This document shows positions 8,310-17,754 of a DNA stretch of 64,000 bases, in pieces (positions within the stretch are counted from its first letter, which is position 1; every line of letters begins with the position of its first letter). The stretch covers positions 35,983 through 99,982 of the forward strand of contig NZ_LGKG01000143.1 of NCBI RefSeq assembly GCF_001294335.1. The letters run 5' to 3'. The stretch comes from Streptomyces chattanoogensis. Its GTDB lineage: Bacteria > Actinomycetota > Actinomycetes > Streptomycetales > Streptomycetaceae. Below the pieces are notes generated by a model, which saw only the letters and a list, made by a program, of their open reading frames with translations, was not told the origin of the DNA and made no database searches. Both the position numbers and the translations under genes were made by a program.

Positions 8310-9152
8310 TCAGTCCGGACAGTTGGGCAATTCGCTGTTCTCCCACTGTTCCGGGCGAATGCGGATGCCCGGTACCCACGCCTGTTTGCCGTGGTGATCG
8401 ACCTGGAACCACATGCTGCTGTGCCCGCCCGCCTCGTCGGTGACCGTGATCCCGTTGGCGATCCGGCAGCGGGCGTGCAGCACATCGCCGTGCCAGACAT
8501 GGCCGATGACATTGGACCGGCGGTAGGCAAGATACGGATCGCGGGCCAGGCCCAGGGCGCAGTTCTCGCCACGGTCGTGCTGGCAGGCCCGCTCGACGTT
8601 GTGCACGGTCAGCCGGGCCGAGCCGGTGCCCGCCGCCGTGCCCTGGGGCTCGTCCGTCCCGGTGCGGGTCAGCGCCGGTACGGCGAGCGCGGCGGCGGCC
8701 AGTACGGCGACCGTGCCGACGACGGCCAGGACCAGCGGCAGCCGGCGTCGGCCCGGTCGCGCAGAGTCCCCACCGTCCGTGCCGCCGGCGGTCTCCGCCT
8801 CCGCCGCCGTCTCCGCAACCGGCGACGGTGTACCGTCCGCCGCCTCATGGGCCCGGTGCAGCAGCTCGACCAGCGCGGGCAGCCGGTCCTCGCCGGTGAA
8901 GGAGAGCTTGCACCACTGCACCAGCAGCCGCTCGTCCGGCAGACTCTGCCCGCGCAGATAGCGTGAGAGGGAAGAACGGCTGGCGGGCAGTCGGCCCTCC
9001 AAGTCCTTGAGGCTGTAGCCCAGTTCGCTGTGCATGCGCCGCAGTGCGGAAACGAAGTCCCGTGCGGGGCCGGTGAGTTCATCGGGAAGAGGGGCCAGTG
9101 GCTTACGGCGGACATTTGCGGGCTGGTTCGAATTGCCAGGCACGTCTGGCAT
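8310..9152 (-). CDS. Membrane-anchored XRE-type helix-turn-helix protein
   Basis: A 280-residue protein: residues 25-85 form a helix-turn-helix like those in many streptomycete proteins (LGYSLKDLEGRLPASRSSLSRYLRGQSLP), followed by an acidic Ala-rich linker, one membrane helix (about 137-157, LPLVLAVVGTVAVLAAAALAVPAL) and an exported C-terminal domain with four cysteines (ERACQ, ENCALG, ARCRIA and the terminal NCPD). This layout suggests a membrane-tethered regulator or sensor with an outside domain; DNA binding is inferred only from the HTH. ATG 9152 is the only suitable start. parS sites 3 and 4 lie upstream of it. Confidence 0.7.
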   Translation of the reverse strand: MPDVPGNSNQPANVRRKPLAPLPDELTGPARDFVSALRRMHSELGYSLKDLEGRLPASRSSLSRYLRGQSLPDERLLVQWCKLSFTGEDRLPALVELLHRAHEAADGTPSPVAETAAEAETAGGTDGGDSARPGRRRLPLVLAVVGTVAVLAAAALAVPALTRTGTDEPQGTAAGTGSARLTVHNVERACQHDRGENCALGLARDPYLAYRRSNVIGHVWHGDVLHARCRIANGITVTDEAGGHSSMWFQVDHHGKQAWVPGIRIRPEQWENSELPNCPD

Positions 9153-9253
9153 TCCAGCACAGCGGGCATGCGTGCGCGAGGGGCACTTCCGCTCCCCTGT
9201 GACGGAAGTACCCCTCGTTACACGATCCGGATGGCACCCGGATCAGCTGGTGA

Positions 9254-9269
9254 CGTTTCACGTGAAACC
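9254..9269. other. parS: parS site 3
   Basis: The 14-bp core GTTTCACGTGAAAC at 9255-9268 is perfect; the outer pair (C and C) is not palindromic. It lies in the gap between the XRE-type gene and the end of the cysteine peptidase gene. Confidence 0.85.
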
Positions 9270-9312
9270 ACGCGATGCCGCCCGTCCGATGCCGTCGGTG
9301 CCCAGGGTGCGG

Positions 9313-9328
9313 TGTTTCACGTGAAACG
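9313..9328. other. parS: parS site 4
   Basis: Perfect 14-bp core at 9314-9327, outer bases T and G. It lies 59 bp from site 3, about 18 bp past the stop of the cysteine peptidase gene. Confidence 0.87.
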
Positions 9329-9345
9329 TCGGCGCCCGTGGCGAC

Positions 9346-10386
9346 TCAGTCGCCGAACTTCACCGGCCGGTAGGGCTTGAACTCGGCGTCACCGCCCGGA
9401 AGTCCGTATGTCAGGGTCCGGTGGTCGGTGCCGTGCTCGCCGCGCTGCTCATACGCGGTGTACGAGGAGTGTGCGTCGTCGTTCCACTTCTCGAAGATCA
9501 CGACATGCCGGGTGTTGTTGTCGCCGGCCGCGTCGATCAGCAGGTCGCCGGGCTTGAGTTCACCCAGCGAGAGGGGACGGGTGATGCCTCGGTTGGTGGC
9601 CAGACCCACGGTGTTGGTGCCGGGCGTCGGCAGGCCGAGCGCCATCGACACATAGCCGGAGCAGTCCTGCCGGTAGCCGTCCTTCCATACCTTGGCCTGG
9701 CTGTACGGGACCTGGGAGCCGCCGTTCGCGGTGAGCCAGGCCGCGGCGCGGTTCAGCATCTCCTGGCGGGTGCCGCCGGGCTGCGGAGGCTGCGGGCTGC
9801 CCTGGACCGGCACCCCCGGCAGCCGGTCCTGCGGGATGTCCACCGCGACCACGCTGAGGAACCCCTGGACCGGACCGGTGATATGCGCCATGAACGTCGA
9901 GCAGGCCCTGCCCTCGCACACCTTGTGGCCGGTGTCGACCTGGTAGTCGGCGGTTATCCGGTCCTGCCCCGGAGCGGACTTGTTGATCATGCCGGCTGAG
10001 GGCGAGTTGATGTCGGCCGAGGCATGCACCACCCACCGCGTCCCCCAGGTGGGGAAGTCCGCGGCCACGGCCTGGCGTACGGATCCGGCGCCCGCGGCAC
10101 GCGCAGCGAGACCGGGGGCGCCCGCGCCGCCGGTGGTGTCGCGGGCGAGCTCGGTCCTGGCAACGGAGTGCCTGTCGGCCGCCGCGTCGCCGACCTGGCT
10201 GCCGTGGGCGAACCCGGCGAACGCCCCGATGCCTATGCCTGCCGCGGCGACCGCGGGTATCACCCTGCGCAGCAGGGTCCTGCGGAACGGGGACCGCGGC
10301 CCCGGTCCCCCGCCGCCGATCTCGATGGCCTCCCCGGAATGTGCGCCGTCCGTCGGCGGTGTGCTTCCGTGCTGGTGCTCGTGCAT
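9346..10386 (-). CDS. Exported NlpC/P60-like cysteine peptidase
   Basis: A 346-residue protein. A cytoplasmic His/Gly-rich N-terminus precedes a basic and hydrophobic segment (RRTLLRRVIPAVAAAGIGIGAFAGFAHG, about 35-62) that acts as signal peptide or anchor. The C-terminal 150 residues resemble NlpC/P60 or amidase-type cysteine peptidases: likely nucleophile in YRQDCSGYVS and His in NTRHVVIFEKW, so cell-wall peptide cleavage is a plausible role. The middle region is less familiar. ATG 10386 has GAGGGG upstream; the reading frame extends further but without protein character. Confidence 0.65.
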   Translation of the reverse strand: MHEHQHGSTPPTDGAHSGEAIEIGGGGPGPRSPFRRTLLRRVIPAVAAAGIGIGAFAGFAHGSQVGDAAADRHSVARTELARDTTGGAGAPGLAARAAGAGSVRQAVAADFPTWGTRWVVHASADINSPSAGMINKSAPGQDRITADYQVDTGHKVCEGRACSTFMAHITGPVQGFLSVVAVDIPQDRLPGVPVQGSPQPPQPGGTRQEMLNRAAAWLTANGGSQVPYSQAKVWKDGYRQDCSGYVSMALGLPTPGTNTVGLATNRGITRPLSLGELKPGDLLIDAAGDNNTRHVVIFEKWNDDAHSSYTAYEQRGEHGTDHRTLTYGLPGGDAEFKPYRPVKFGD

Positions 10387-10691
10387 GCCGATTCCCCTCC
10401 GTGTACGGCCGGTTGGCCGGTCGGCCCGTCGGCCCTCGGTGTGCCGCCGGATGGTCCGGTCGCGGCGACGGCAGCCATCGTGTGCCGGGGTGGGGCGGCC
10501 GCTCGGGGGTTCCTCGTCCCGTGGGACGTCCCGCCCGAGAGCACGCCGACGACCTGCGGAGACGTACAGGGAAACGGCCGGGTGCGGGACACCTCGCGGG
10601 CACCGCCGGGACATGACGGGACGCCACCCGTCGTGGCGTCGGCAGTCCGGCACGAGGAGACGCCGTGCGCGGCCGGGCGCGGGCATGAGGA

Positions 10692-10721
10692 AGGGCGCCC
10701 GCTCGGGGGTACGGGCGCCCT
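10692..10721 (-). terminator. Hairpin terminator downstream of the second DUF4232 gene
   Basis: Perfect 10-bp inverted repeat AGGGCGCCCG / CGGGCGCCCT with a 10-nt loop, about 85 bp past the end of the minus-strand lipoprotein gene. There is no U tract, as is usual in Streptomyces. Confidence 0.6.
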
Positions 10722-10734
10722 GGTTCATGGGGTG

Positions 10735-10824
10735 CGGATGCGGCCTACCAAGATCTGGCCTGGCGAGACCTGACCAGCCGTGATCCGGTCTGCCGAGATC
10801 CGGTCTAACGAGATGTGACCCACC
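10735..10824. repeat. Six degenerate 15-bp tandem repeats
   Basis: Six consecutive 15-bp units, consensus GAGATCCGGTCTGCC, at 10735, 10750, 10765, 10780, 10795 and 10810. The last unit and part of the fifth run into the 3' end of the minus-strand lipoprotein gene, whose stop is at 10805-10807. Purpose unknown. The rest of the gap between this gene and 10387 holds the hairpin at 10692 and nothing else recognisable. Confidence 0.7.
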
Positions 10825-11488
10825 AAGCGGCGGCGTCACCCGGGTCCGGCTGCCAGTACGTGACCCATGCGTCGGTGCCGAGATACACCGCGCCTCCCGG
10901 CAGCGCGACCTCCGTAGCGTCGCCGGCACGGTCCTTCCCGTCCCGGACGGCGAGGCCGACGCTCAGTGCGGTCACCGTCCGGCCGTGCCCCACGGCGTCG
11001 TCCGCGGACGACGTCCGTACGGCGGCGTAGCCGGAGCTGCCGGGGGTCAGGGTGACCACGGCCCGTGGCTTGCTGGACGGGAGCGGGGCGAGCGGGGACT
11101 GCGCGTCGTCGAACCGCGGATACGGCGCGCCGTACAGATCACACGAGGAACCGGAGGTGTTGGTGGCTTCCAGCAGGAGGTGGTTGGCCGGTCGGCTCAG
11201 CGGCTTAGCCTCGATACGGAGCTGCGCGGCGTCACAGGCAGCGTGCCGGGCGCGGGACTCCCACGAGCCCCCGCCGGTGCCGTGCCCGCCGATGCCGCCC
11301 TCGGCCGCGGAGGCCTTGGCTTCCCAGGCCATCGGGGCGACCGGCTTGGCGCGTCGGGTCTGGAGCGCGTCCGCATCGTCCGGGATGCCGCAGGCGGTGA
11401 GAGTGAGCGCGGTGCCGACGGTCAGCCCGGTCACGGCGATCCGCAGCGTACGGCGGTGGGTACGGCGGGCGGCGTTGCTGTGCGGCAT
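10805..11488 (-). CDS. DUF4232 family lipoprotein
   Basis: A 227-residue predicted lipoprotein with a Tat/Sec-like N-terminus (ARRTHRRTLRIAVTGL) and lipobox TLTAC. The domain from about residue 80 has the DUF4232 pattern: AACDAAQLRIEAKPL, SSCDLYGAPYPRF and TLTPGSSGYAAVRTS. The role of DUF4232 proteins is not established. Start ATG 11488 follows GGGGA. The C-terminal codons lie inside the 15-bp repeat array, so the tail of this protein may have been remodelled by repeat growth. Confidence 0.75.
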   Translation of the reverse strand: MPHSNAARRTHRRTLRIAVTGLTVGTALTLTACGIPDDADALQTRRAKPVAPMAWEAKASAAEGGIGGHGTGGGSWESRARHAACDAAQLRIEAKPLSRPANHLLLEATNTSGSSCDLYGAPYPRFDDAQSPLAPLPSSKPRAVVTLTPGSSGYAAVRTSSADDAVGHGRTVTALSVGLAVRDGKDRAGDATEVALPGGAVYLGTDAWVTYWQPDPGDAAAWWVTSR

Positions 11489-11652
11489 TCCCGGGGTCCC
11501 CCTCTCGGCGGTCTGACCGACGAAAGGCTGGTCCTGCACCAGCCGCCCCCGATGTCGGTCCTGTGGTCCGGCACCACAGTGCCGCCCACCGCTGCCGTTT
11601 CACTAACGCCTGCCTAACGCTCCCCGGCCCGGCCCGGCCCGCCCGGACCCGC

Positions 11653-13581
11653 TCACTTGCCGGAGCCGTCGCCGCCCGGTGCGCCGCGCCCGTCCTTCTC
11701 GTCCCGCGCGAACAGCTGGGTGAGCGTGCTGATCGTGTACACATCGGTGGCCTCTTCGTCCACCAGATGCATCTCCGCCAGCCGGTCCAGCCCGTCCTGG
11801 GTGCGCTCCGGGTCGTATCCGGCGAGCGCCGCCGCCACGGACGCGTTCAGATGCCCGTCCGCGCTCTTGGCCAGCGCGCTGAGCAGCCGGGCGTCGTCCG
11901 CCGAGAGCCTGGCCACCGACATCCGCAGCGCCGCCGCGATCCCGGTGTCCTCCGCCGACAGCAGCGCCAGCCGCCGCTGTTCGTCGCGCAGCGCCGCGGC
12001 CAGCCGGGCCAGCCGCCAGCGCGGCCGTGCGGTCAGCTGGGCGGCCGCGGCCCGCAGCGCCAGCGGCAGCCCGTCGCACAGATCCACCAGTTCGCGCGCC
12101 GCGGCCGGGTCCTCGGCGACCCGGTCCGAGCCGAGCATGGCACCCAGCAGCGCCGTTCCTTCCTCATGGCCGAGCACCTGGATGCCGACCGGCCGGGCGC
12201 AGTCCGTGGCGACCAGCCCGTCGAGGCGGCTGCGGCTGGTGACGACCGTGGCGCAGCGCGGACCGCCGGGCAGCAGCGGCCGGACCTGCGCGGAGCTGCG
12301 GGCGTTGTCGAGGACGACCAGCAGCCGGCGCTCGGCGACCAGCGACCGGAACAGCGCCGAGGCGGCCTGCGCCGAGCCGGGCACCCGCTCCGGCGGTGTG
12401 CCGAGTGCGAGCAGGAAGTCCCGGAGGATCTCGGCGGCCGGTGCCTCGTCGCCCTCGCCGAAGCCGCGCAGATCGGCGAAGAGCTGGCCGTCGGGGAAGG
12501 CCGCGGCGTGCAGATGCGCCCACTGCACGGCGCATGCGGTCTTGCCGACGCCGGCCGGTCCCACGACCACGGCCAGTGGGCTCTCACCGGTCGTGTGGTC
12601 CGTCAGCGCGTCGGTCAGCGCGGCAAGTTGCCGGTCGCGGCCGAGGAAGCGAGCTGGTGGCCTGGGCAGCAGCCGCGGCGCGGCCCGCCCGCCCCCGCCG
12701 TCCCGGGCGCCGGGGGCGGCCGGCCCCGTGCCGCCGCCCCGCACTGGCATCTGCCCCGGACCGGCTGCCCCGCCGGCTTCCGGACGCCCTTGGCCGGCGC
12801 CCCGGGAAGCCGTGGCGCCCTTCGCACCGGCGGCCCCTTCCCGCTCGGCCCGCAGGATCTCCTCGTACGCACCGCTCAACCGCTCACCGGGATCGACCCC
12901 CAGCTCTTCGTTGAGCAGCCGCCGTGTGCGATGGAACCACTCCAGCGCGTCGGACTGCCGCCCCGCCTGGAACAGCGCCCGCATCAGCGCGGCGATCAGG
13001 CCTTCCCGCAGCGGGTGGTTGACGGCCGCGGAATAGAGAATGGCCGCAGCCTGCTCATGCTCGCCGAGCGTGCCGTGTGCCCGCGCCAGCGCCTCGACGG
13101 CCGTCAGCCGGCGCTCCTCCAGGGCGTGTGCGGCGGCCGCGAACGGCGGGCTGGTGACCGTGCCGGTCAGCGCCGGTCCGCGCCACAGCCCCAGCGCCTC
13201 GCGCAGCAGCGGTACCGCATCGCCCGGCGCCGCCTCCGGACGTGCCAGTGCCACCAGCTCCCCGAACCGGTGGGCGTCGATCAACTCCTCGGGCAACCGC
13301 AGCAGATACGCCGAGCCGTGCGTGGTCAGCTCGATGCCGTACGCCGCCGCCCCGCCCTCGGCGAGCGTGGCCCGCAGGCGCGAGACATGCCCCTGGACGA
13401 CCGTACGGGCGTGTTCGGGCGGCTCGTCCTCCCACAGGGAGTCGATCAACTGCTCAAGTGGGACCGTGGTGTTGGGCTGCAGCAGCAGCAGAGCCAGCAC
13501 ACTGCGCCGCTTGGCGGGCCCGAGCGGCAGCTCCCCGGCGCCGGTCGTGACGGCGACCGGGCCCAGCAGTGAGAATTCCAA
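11653..13581 (-). CDS. AfsR/SARP-family transcriptional regulator with NB-ARC ATPase domain
   Basis: A 642-residue regulator. Residues 1-90 form an OmpR-like winged helix (LGPAKRRSVLALLLLQPN, SRLRATL); 95-245 a bacterial transcriptional activation domain; a Gly/Ala/Pro-rich linker follows; then an NB-ARC-type NTPase with Walker A GPAGVGKT near 339-346 and LLVVLDNA as Walker B. The C-terminus continues to about 640, shorter than full AfsR because TPR repeats are missing. SARPs activate nearby or pleiotropic genes by binding direct repeats at 11-bp spacing. It starts 1 bp after the stop of the M18 aminopeptidase gene, so the two are probably co-transcribed. No biosynthetic cluster lies beside it. 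Confidence 0.85.
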   Translation of the reverse strand: MEFSLLGPVAVTTGAGELPLGPAKRRSVLALLLLQPNTTVPLEQLIDSLWEDEPPEHARTVVQGHVSRLRATLAEGGAAAYGIELTTHGSAYLLRLPEELIDAHRFGELVALARPEAAPGDAVPLLREALGLWRGPALTGTVTSPPFAAAAHALEERRLTAVEALARAHGTLGEHEQAAAILYSAAVNHPLREGLIAALMRALFQAGRQSDALEWFHRTRRLLNEELGVDPGERLSGAYEEILRAEREGAAGAKGATASRGAGQGRPEAGGAAGPGQMPVRGGGTGPAAPGARDGGGGRAAPRLLPRPPARFLGRDRQLAALTDALTDHTTGESPLAVVVGPAGVGKTACAVQWAHLHAAAFPDGQLFADLRGFGEGDEAPAAEILRDFLLALGTPPERVPGSAQAASALFRSLVAERRLLVVLDNARSSAQVRPLLPGGPRCATVVTSRSRLDGLVATDCARPVGIQVLGHEEGTALLGAMLGSDRVAEDPAAARELVDLCDGLPLALRAAAAQLTARPRWRLARLAAALRDEQRRLALLSAEDTGIAAALRMSVARLSADDARLLSALAKSADGHLNASVAAALAGYDPERTQDGLDRLAEMHLVDEEATDVYTISTLTQLFARDEKDGRGAPGGDGSGK

Positions 13582-13582
13582 C

Positions 13583-14878
13583 TCAGCCCTCCAGGAAGGC
13601 CGTCAGGGCGTTCGCCAGCAGGTACGGGTCCTTGGCGCCGCACAGCTCACGTGCCGAGTGCATGGAGAGGATCGCGACGCCTATGTCGACCGTCGTGATG
13701 CCGTGCCGGGCGGCGGTGATCGGCCCGATCGTCGTCCCGCACGGCATGGAGTTGTTCGACACAAAGGACTGCCACGGCACGTCTGCCCGCTCGCAGGCCG
13801 CCGCGAACACCGCCCGGCCGCTGCCGTCGGTGGCGTACCGCTGGTTCACATTGACCTTCAGGATCGGTCCGCCGTTGGGCATCGGGTGATGCCCCGGATC
13901 GTGCCGCTCGCTGTAGTTGGGGTGGACGGCGTGGCCGGTGTCGGACGACAGGCAGACGGTGCCGGCGAAGGCCCGAGCCCGGTCCTCGTACGAGCCGCCG
14001 CGGGCGAAGACCGAACGCTCCAGCACCGTGCCGAGCAGCGGGCCGTCCGCGCCGGTGTCGGACTGGCTGCCGTTCTCCTCGTGGTCGAAGGCGGCCAGCA
14101 CCGGGATGGTGGTCAGCGCGCTCCCGGCGGCGGCCGCTGCGGTCAGCGCGGCCGTACCGGCGTGCACCGACAGCAGGTTGTCCATCCGCGGACCGGCGAC
14201 CAGCTCCTGGTCGCGCCCCAGGTAGGCGGGCGGCTCGATGCTGTGCACCATCAGGTCCCAGCCCCGTACCGTCCCCGGCGCGACGCCGATCTCCTCCTCG
14301 ACGAAGGAGATCAGATCGCCCTCCGCGACCTCGCCGAGGCCCCAGATCGGCGTCATGTGCCGCTGCTTGTCCAGCTTCAGCCCGTCGGTGTTCACCGACC
14401 GGTCCAGGTGCACGGCCAGCTGCGGTACGCGCAGCAGCGCCCGGTCGACGTTCACCAGCCGGTGCTTCCCGTCCTTCAGCGTCACCCGCCCGCTGAGCCC
14501 CAGATCGCGGTCGAGCCAGGTGTTGAGCAACGTGCCGCCGTAGATCTCGACGGCGATCTGTCGCCAGCCGCGCGCACCGGTGTCGGGAATCGGCTTCACC
14601 CGCAAATTGGGAGAGTCGGTATGCGCTCCCACAATCCGGTACGGAGTGGCCGCGCTCGCGCCCTCGGGCACGTACCACGCGATGATCGCCCCGCCCCGCA
14701 GCACATACTTGCCGCCGCTCGATCCGTCCCATGCGTCCGTCTCCGCGACCTGCCGGAAACCGGCCTTCTCCAGCCGCTCCGCCGCATTTGCCACCGCGTG
14801 GTACGGCGACGGACTGGCCGCGAGAAAGGACATCAGGTCGTCGGTGTGGCCGCGATCGAAGCGGGTGGAGTTGCTCAT
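13583..14878 (-). CDS. apeB: M18 family aminopeptidase
   Basis: A 431-residue cytoplasmic zinc aminopeptidase of family M18. Metal-binding and catalytic motifs are visible: HTDSPNLRVKP (about 90), DHEENGSQ (about 250) and SMHSARE near the C-terminus. It removes N-terminal, mainly acidic or neutral, residues from peptides. ATG 14878 is the first good start. Length is normal for the family. The SARP gene follows at once, an unusual partner. Confidence 0.9.
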   Translation of the reverse strand: MSNSTRFDRGHTDDLMSFLAASPSPYHAVANAAERLEKAGFRQVAETDAWDGSSGGKYVLRGGAIIAWYVPEGASAATPYRIVGAHTDSPNLRVKPIPDTGARGWRQIAVEIYGGTLLNTWLDRDLGLSGRVTLKDGKHRLVNVDRALLRVPQLAVHLDRSVNTDGLKLDKQRHMTPIWGLGEVAEGDLISFVEEEIGVAPGTVRGWDLMVHSIEPPAYLGRDQELVAGPRMDNLLSVHAGTAALTAAAAAGSALTTIPVLAAFDHEENGSQSDTGADGPLLGTVLERSVFARGGSYEDRARAFAGTVCLSSDTGHAVHPNYSERHDPGHHPMPNGGPILKVNVNQRYATDGSGRAVFAAACERADVPWQSFVSNNSMPCGTTIGPITAARHGITTVDIGVAILSMHSARELCGAKDPYLLANALTAFLEG

Positions 14879-14986
14879 GACTTCAGCATAAAGAGACAGA
14901 CCCCGCTTTCCCGGTGGTCTTGCGGCGTGACGCCGCTCCCTTCCGGCCATGATGCGTGCGATCTACAGCGAAGCGCCGGACGCGAC

Positions 14987-15022
14987 GATGCCCGCCTCCC
15001 CGGGGGAAGGGAGACGGGCATC
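14987..15022 (-). terminator. Hairpin terminator downstream of the acyl-CoA dehydrogenase gene
   Basis: Inverted repeat GATGCCCGCCTCCC / GGGAGACGGGCATC with one mismatch and an 8-nt loop, 66 bp past the end of the minus-strand acyl-CoA dehydrogenase gene. Confidence 0.7.
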
Positions 15023-15087
15023 ATCAGTGTGGATGCCGATTCTGAGAGACGTCTGAGAACGCAGCTCGTACCGGATCCGGGAAGGGC

Positions 15088-16914
15088 CTAGAACGCGGCC
15101 TCGTCCAGCTCCATCAGCGACTGGTCGATGGACTCGGCGAGGGAGCGCTGGACGGCCAGGCCCGGCAGGACGTTGTGGGCGAAGAACTTGGCGGCGGCGA
15201 TCTTGCCCTCGTAGAACGGCTTGTCCTTCGAGGAGGCGCCCGCCAGCTTCTCCTGCGCCACCGCGGCACCCTTGAGCAGCAGGTAGCCGATGACGACATC
15301 GCCCGAAGCCAGCAGCAGGCGGGTGGTGTTGAGGCCGACCTTGTAGATGGACTTGACGTCCTTCTCGGTGGCGGCGAGGTCGGTCAGCATGGCGCCGACG
15401 ATCGCCTCCAGGTCGGCGGCGGCCTTGGCCAGCTCGCCGCGGGCCTGCTCCAGCTCCTCGCCGCCGGCCGCTTCGGCCAGGAACTTCTTGATGGTCTCCG
15501 ACAGCTCGGTCAGCGCCGCACCCTGGTTGCGGACGATCTTCCGGAAGAAGAAGTCCTGGCCCTGGATGGCGGTGGTGCCCTCGTAGAGGGTGTCGATCTT
15601 GGAGTCCCGGATGTACTGCTCGATCGGGTACTCCTGCAGGTAGCCGGAGCCGCCGAAGGTCTGCAGCGACTGGGCCAGCTGCTCGTAAGACTTCTCCGAG
15701 CCGTAGCCCTTGACGATCGGCAGGAGGAGGTCGTTGAGCGCGTGCGTGCCGGAGGCGTCCTCGCCCGCGGCCTCCTTGATCAGGATCTCGTCCTGGACGG
15801 TGGCGGTGTAGAGCACCAGGGCGCGCATGCCCTCGGCGTACGCCTTCTGCGTCATCAGGGAGCGGCGCACGTCGGGGTGGTGGGTGATGGTGACGCGCGG
15901 CGCGGCCTTGTCGGTGAAGGCGGCCAGGTCCGGGCCCTGCACACGCTCCTTGGCGTACTCCAGGGCGTTGAGGTAGCCGGTCGACAGGGTGGCGATGGCC
16001 TTCGTGCCGACCATCATCCGGGCGAACTCGATGATCCGGAACATCTGGCGGATGCCGTCGTGCTTCTCGCCGATCAGCCAGCCCTTGGCGGGGTGGCGGT
16101 CGCCGAAGGTCATCTCGCAGGTGTTGGAGGCCTTGAGGCCCATCTTGTGCTCGACGTTGGTGGCGTAGACGCCGTTACGGTCGCCCAGCTCGCCGGTCTC
16201 GAAGTCGAACTCGAACTTCGGGACGAGGAAGAGCGACAGGCCCTTGGTGCCCGGGCCGTGGCCCTCGGGACGGGCGAGGACGTAGTGAAGGATGTTCTCC
16301 GACATGTCGTGCTCGCCGGAGGTGATGAAGCGCTTCACGCCCTCGATGTGCCAGGAGCCGTCCTCCTGCTTGATCGCCTTGGTGCGGCCGGCGCCGACGT
16401 CCGAGCCGGCGTCGGGCTCGGTCAGCACCATCGTGGAGCCCCAGGCCTTCTCCGTGGCGATCTTCGCGATGTGCTTCTGCTGCTCGGTGCCCTCCTCGAA
16501 GAGCACACCGGCGAAGGCCGGGCCGGAGGCGTACATCCACACCGCCGGGTTCGAGCCCAGGATGGACTCGGCGAAGGCCCACAGCAGCGAACGCGGCGTG
16601 GTGGTGCCGCCGATCTCCTCCGGGATGCCCAGGCGCCACCACTCGGCGTCCATGTACGCCTGGTAGCTCTTCTTGAAGGTGTCCGGCACCGGCGCGGTGT
16701 TGGTGTCGGGGTCGAAGACCGGCGGGTTCCGGTCGGCGTCGGCGTAGGAATCGGCCAGCTCGTTCTCCGACAGCCGGGCGATCTCGGACAGCACGCTCTT
16801 GGCGGTGTCGACATCCATCTCCGCGAACGGTCCGGTGCCGTACACGCTGTCACGGCCGAGCACCTCGAAGAGGTTGAACTCGATGTCGCGGAGATTCGAC
16901 TTGTAGTGCCCCAT
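15088..16914 (-). CDS. Acyl-CoA dehydrogenase, long FadE5-like type
   Basis: A 608-residue flavoprotein, longer than ordinary acyl-CoA dehydrogenases because of an N-terminal and a C-terminal extension as in mycobacterial FadE5. It catalyses alpha-beta dehydrogenation of acyl-CoA in beta-oxidation, with FAD and an electron-transfer flavoprotein. Visible: [27 protein letters not shown], and the catalytic-loop signature [17 protein letters not shown], whose Glu is the likely base. ATG 16914 fits the conserved opening [19 protein letters not shown]. It is divergent from the SseB-like gene across 166 bp. Confidence 0.9.
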   Translation of the reverse strand: MGHYKSNLRDIEFNLFEVLGRDSVYGTGPFAEMDVDTAKSVLSEIARLSENELADSYADADRNPPVFDPDTNTAPVPDTFKKSYQAYMDAEWWRLGIPEEIGGTTTPRSLLWAFAESILGSNPAVWMYASGPAFAGVLFEEGTEQQKHIAKIATEKAWGSTMVLTEPDAGSDVGAGRTKAIKQEDGSWHIEGVKRFITSGEHDMSENILHYVLARPEGHGPGTKGLSLFLVPKFEFDFETGELGDRNGVYATNVEHKMGLKASNTCEMTFGDRHPAKGWLIGEKHDGIRQMFRIIEFARMMVGTKAIATLSTGYLNALEYAKERVQGPDLAAFTDKAAPRVTITHHPDVRRSLMTQKAYAEGMRALVLYTATVQDEILIKEAAGEDASGTHALNDLLLPIVKGYGSEKSYEQLAQSLQTFGGSGYLQEYPIEQYIRDSKIDTLYEGTTAIQGQDFFFRKIVRNQGAALTELSETIKKFLAEAAGGEELEQARGELAKAAADLEAIVGAMLTDLAATEKDVKSIYKVGLNTTRLLLASGDVVIGYLLLKGAAVAQEKLAGASSKDKPFYEGKIAAAKFFAHNVLPGLAVQRSLAESIDQSLMELDEAAF

Positions 16915-17080
16915 GGGTACGGCTCCGTAAGGGTTCGGGAGAGGACCCGTGGGTGGGGCCTCCAACGCAATACCGGCTAGTAGTCAAATGATGCTACCCA
17001 CCGGTAATAAGAATCAACCCCTTCCGCCCATCTGTGACGAGCGTCCCCTGGTGAGGCGCCGACTCAGTACGCTGTGGCGC

Positions 17081-17548
17081 ATGTACGGCTACGACCAGAA
17101 CGCGGGTGCCGGGCAGCAGCAGTACGGAGCCCCGCCGCAGCAACCGGCCCCCGGGGGCTACGGCGAGCAGCCGCTGTATCCCGAGCCGTCCCCGCCCTCC
17201 CTCGCCGACGCGGTGCGCGCCTTCACCACCGGCTCGATGTCGGCCGAGGATTTCCAGGGCATCTTCTCCACGTCCAAGATCTACTGCCCGCGCGGTGACA
17301 ACCCCGGTTTCCTGGCGCTGCACAACACCCAGCAGCCGGTGATCCCGATGTTCACCTCGCTCAAGGAGCTGCGGCGGTACGCGGGCAAGGAGTCCAAGTA
17401 CTTCGTGATCACCGGCGCCGAGGTGCTCGACCTGCTGCCCACCGGTTATGGCTTCGTCCTCGACATGGAGGGCGACCACCGGATGGTCTTCGACGCGAAG
17501 GCCGTGGAGCAGATGGTCGACTTCGCGATGCGCCGGATGTATGGCTGA
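17081..17548 (+). CDS. SseB N-terminal-domain protein
   Basis: A 155-residue protein. After a Gln/Pro/Gly-rich start (about 1-40) comes a domain of the SseB N-terminal type: DFQGIFSTSKIYCPRGDNPGFLALHNTQQPVIPMFTSLKEL, ending in MVDFAMRRMYG. The function of SseB-like proteins in actinobacteria is not known. ATG 17081 has no Shine-Dalgarno sequence directly upstream, so a leaderless message is likely. Confidence 0.75.
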   Translation: MYGYDQNAGAGQQQYGAPPQQPAPGGYGEQPLYPEPSPPSLADAVRAFTTGSMSAEDFQGIFSTSKIYCPRGDNPGFLALHNTQQPVIPMFTSLKELRRYAGKESKYFVITGAEVLDLLPTGYGFVLDMEGDHRMVFDAKAVEQMVDFAMRRMYG

Positions 17549-17704
17549 ACACCGTCGCCGAACAGACGGTTGTGCGCCATTGTCCGGCGGTCACCGACGG
17601 GTGTGCGTTCCCTCCTCCTGAACTGCGTCTGAACTGCTCCTGACCTGCGAAAACATCGATCCGATGCGCAGCGGGAATGCCGAACGCCTTGCCAATTGTT
17701 CAGT

Positions 17705-17731
17705 ATTCAACTAACTTCAATGAAGTTGAAT
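17705..17731. promoter_or_regulatory. Candidate operator in the pirin promoter
   Basis: Nested inverted repeats upstream of the pirin start: ATTCAAC (17705-17711) / GTTGAAT (17725-17731), and inside them AACTTC / GAAGTT (17713-17727). This AT-rich palindrome in a GC-rich genome looks like a MarR- or other winged-helix-type operator. The regulator is unknown. Confidence 0.55.
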
Positions 17732-17754
17732 GGCGAACGACCGAGGAGGCCGTC

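Noticed and set aside
11563..13572. 669-codon plus-strand frame opposite the SARP gene
   Set aside because: Arg/Gln/Pro-rich antisense shadow; the minus-strand SARP frame contains all domain motifs.
15175..16980. 601-codon plus-strand frame opposite the acyl-CoA dehydrogenase
   Set aside because: Antisense shadow typical of high-GC genes; no recognisable motif, whereas the minus strand has a full enzyme.
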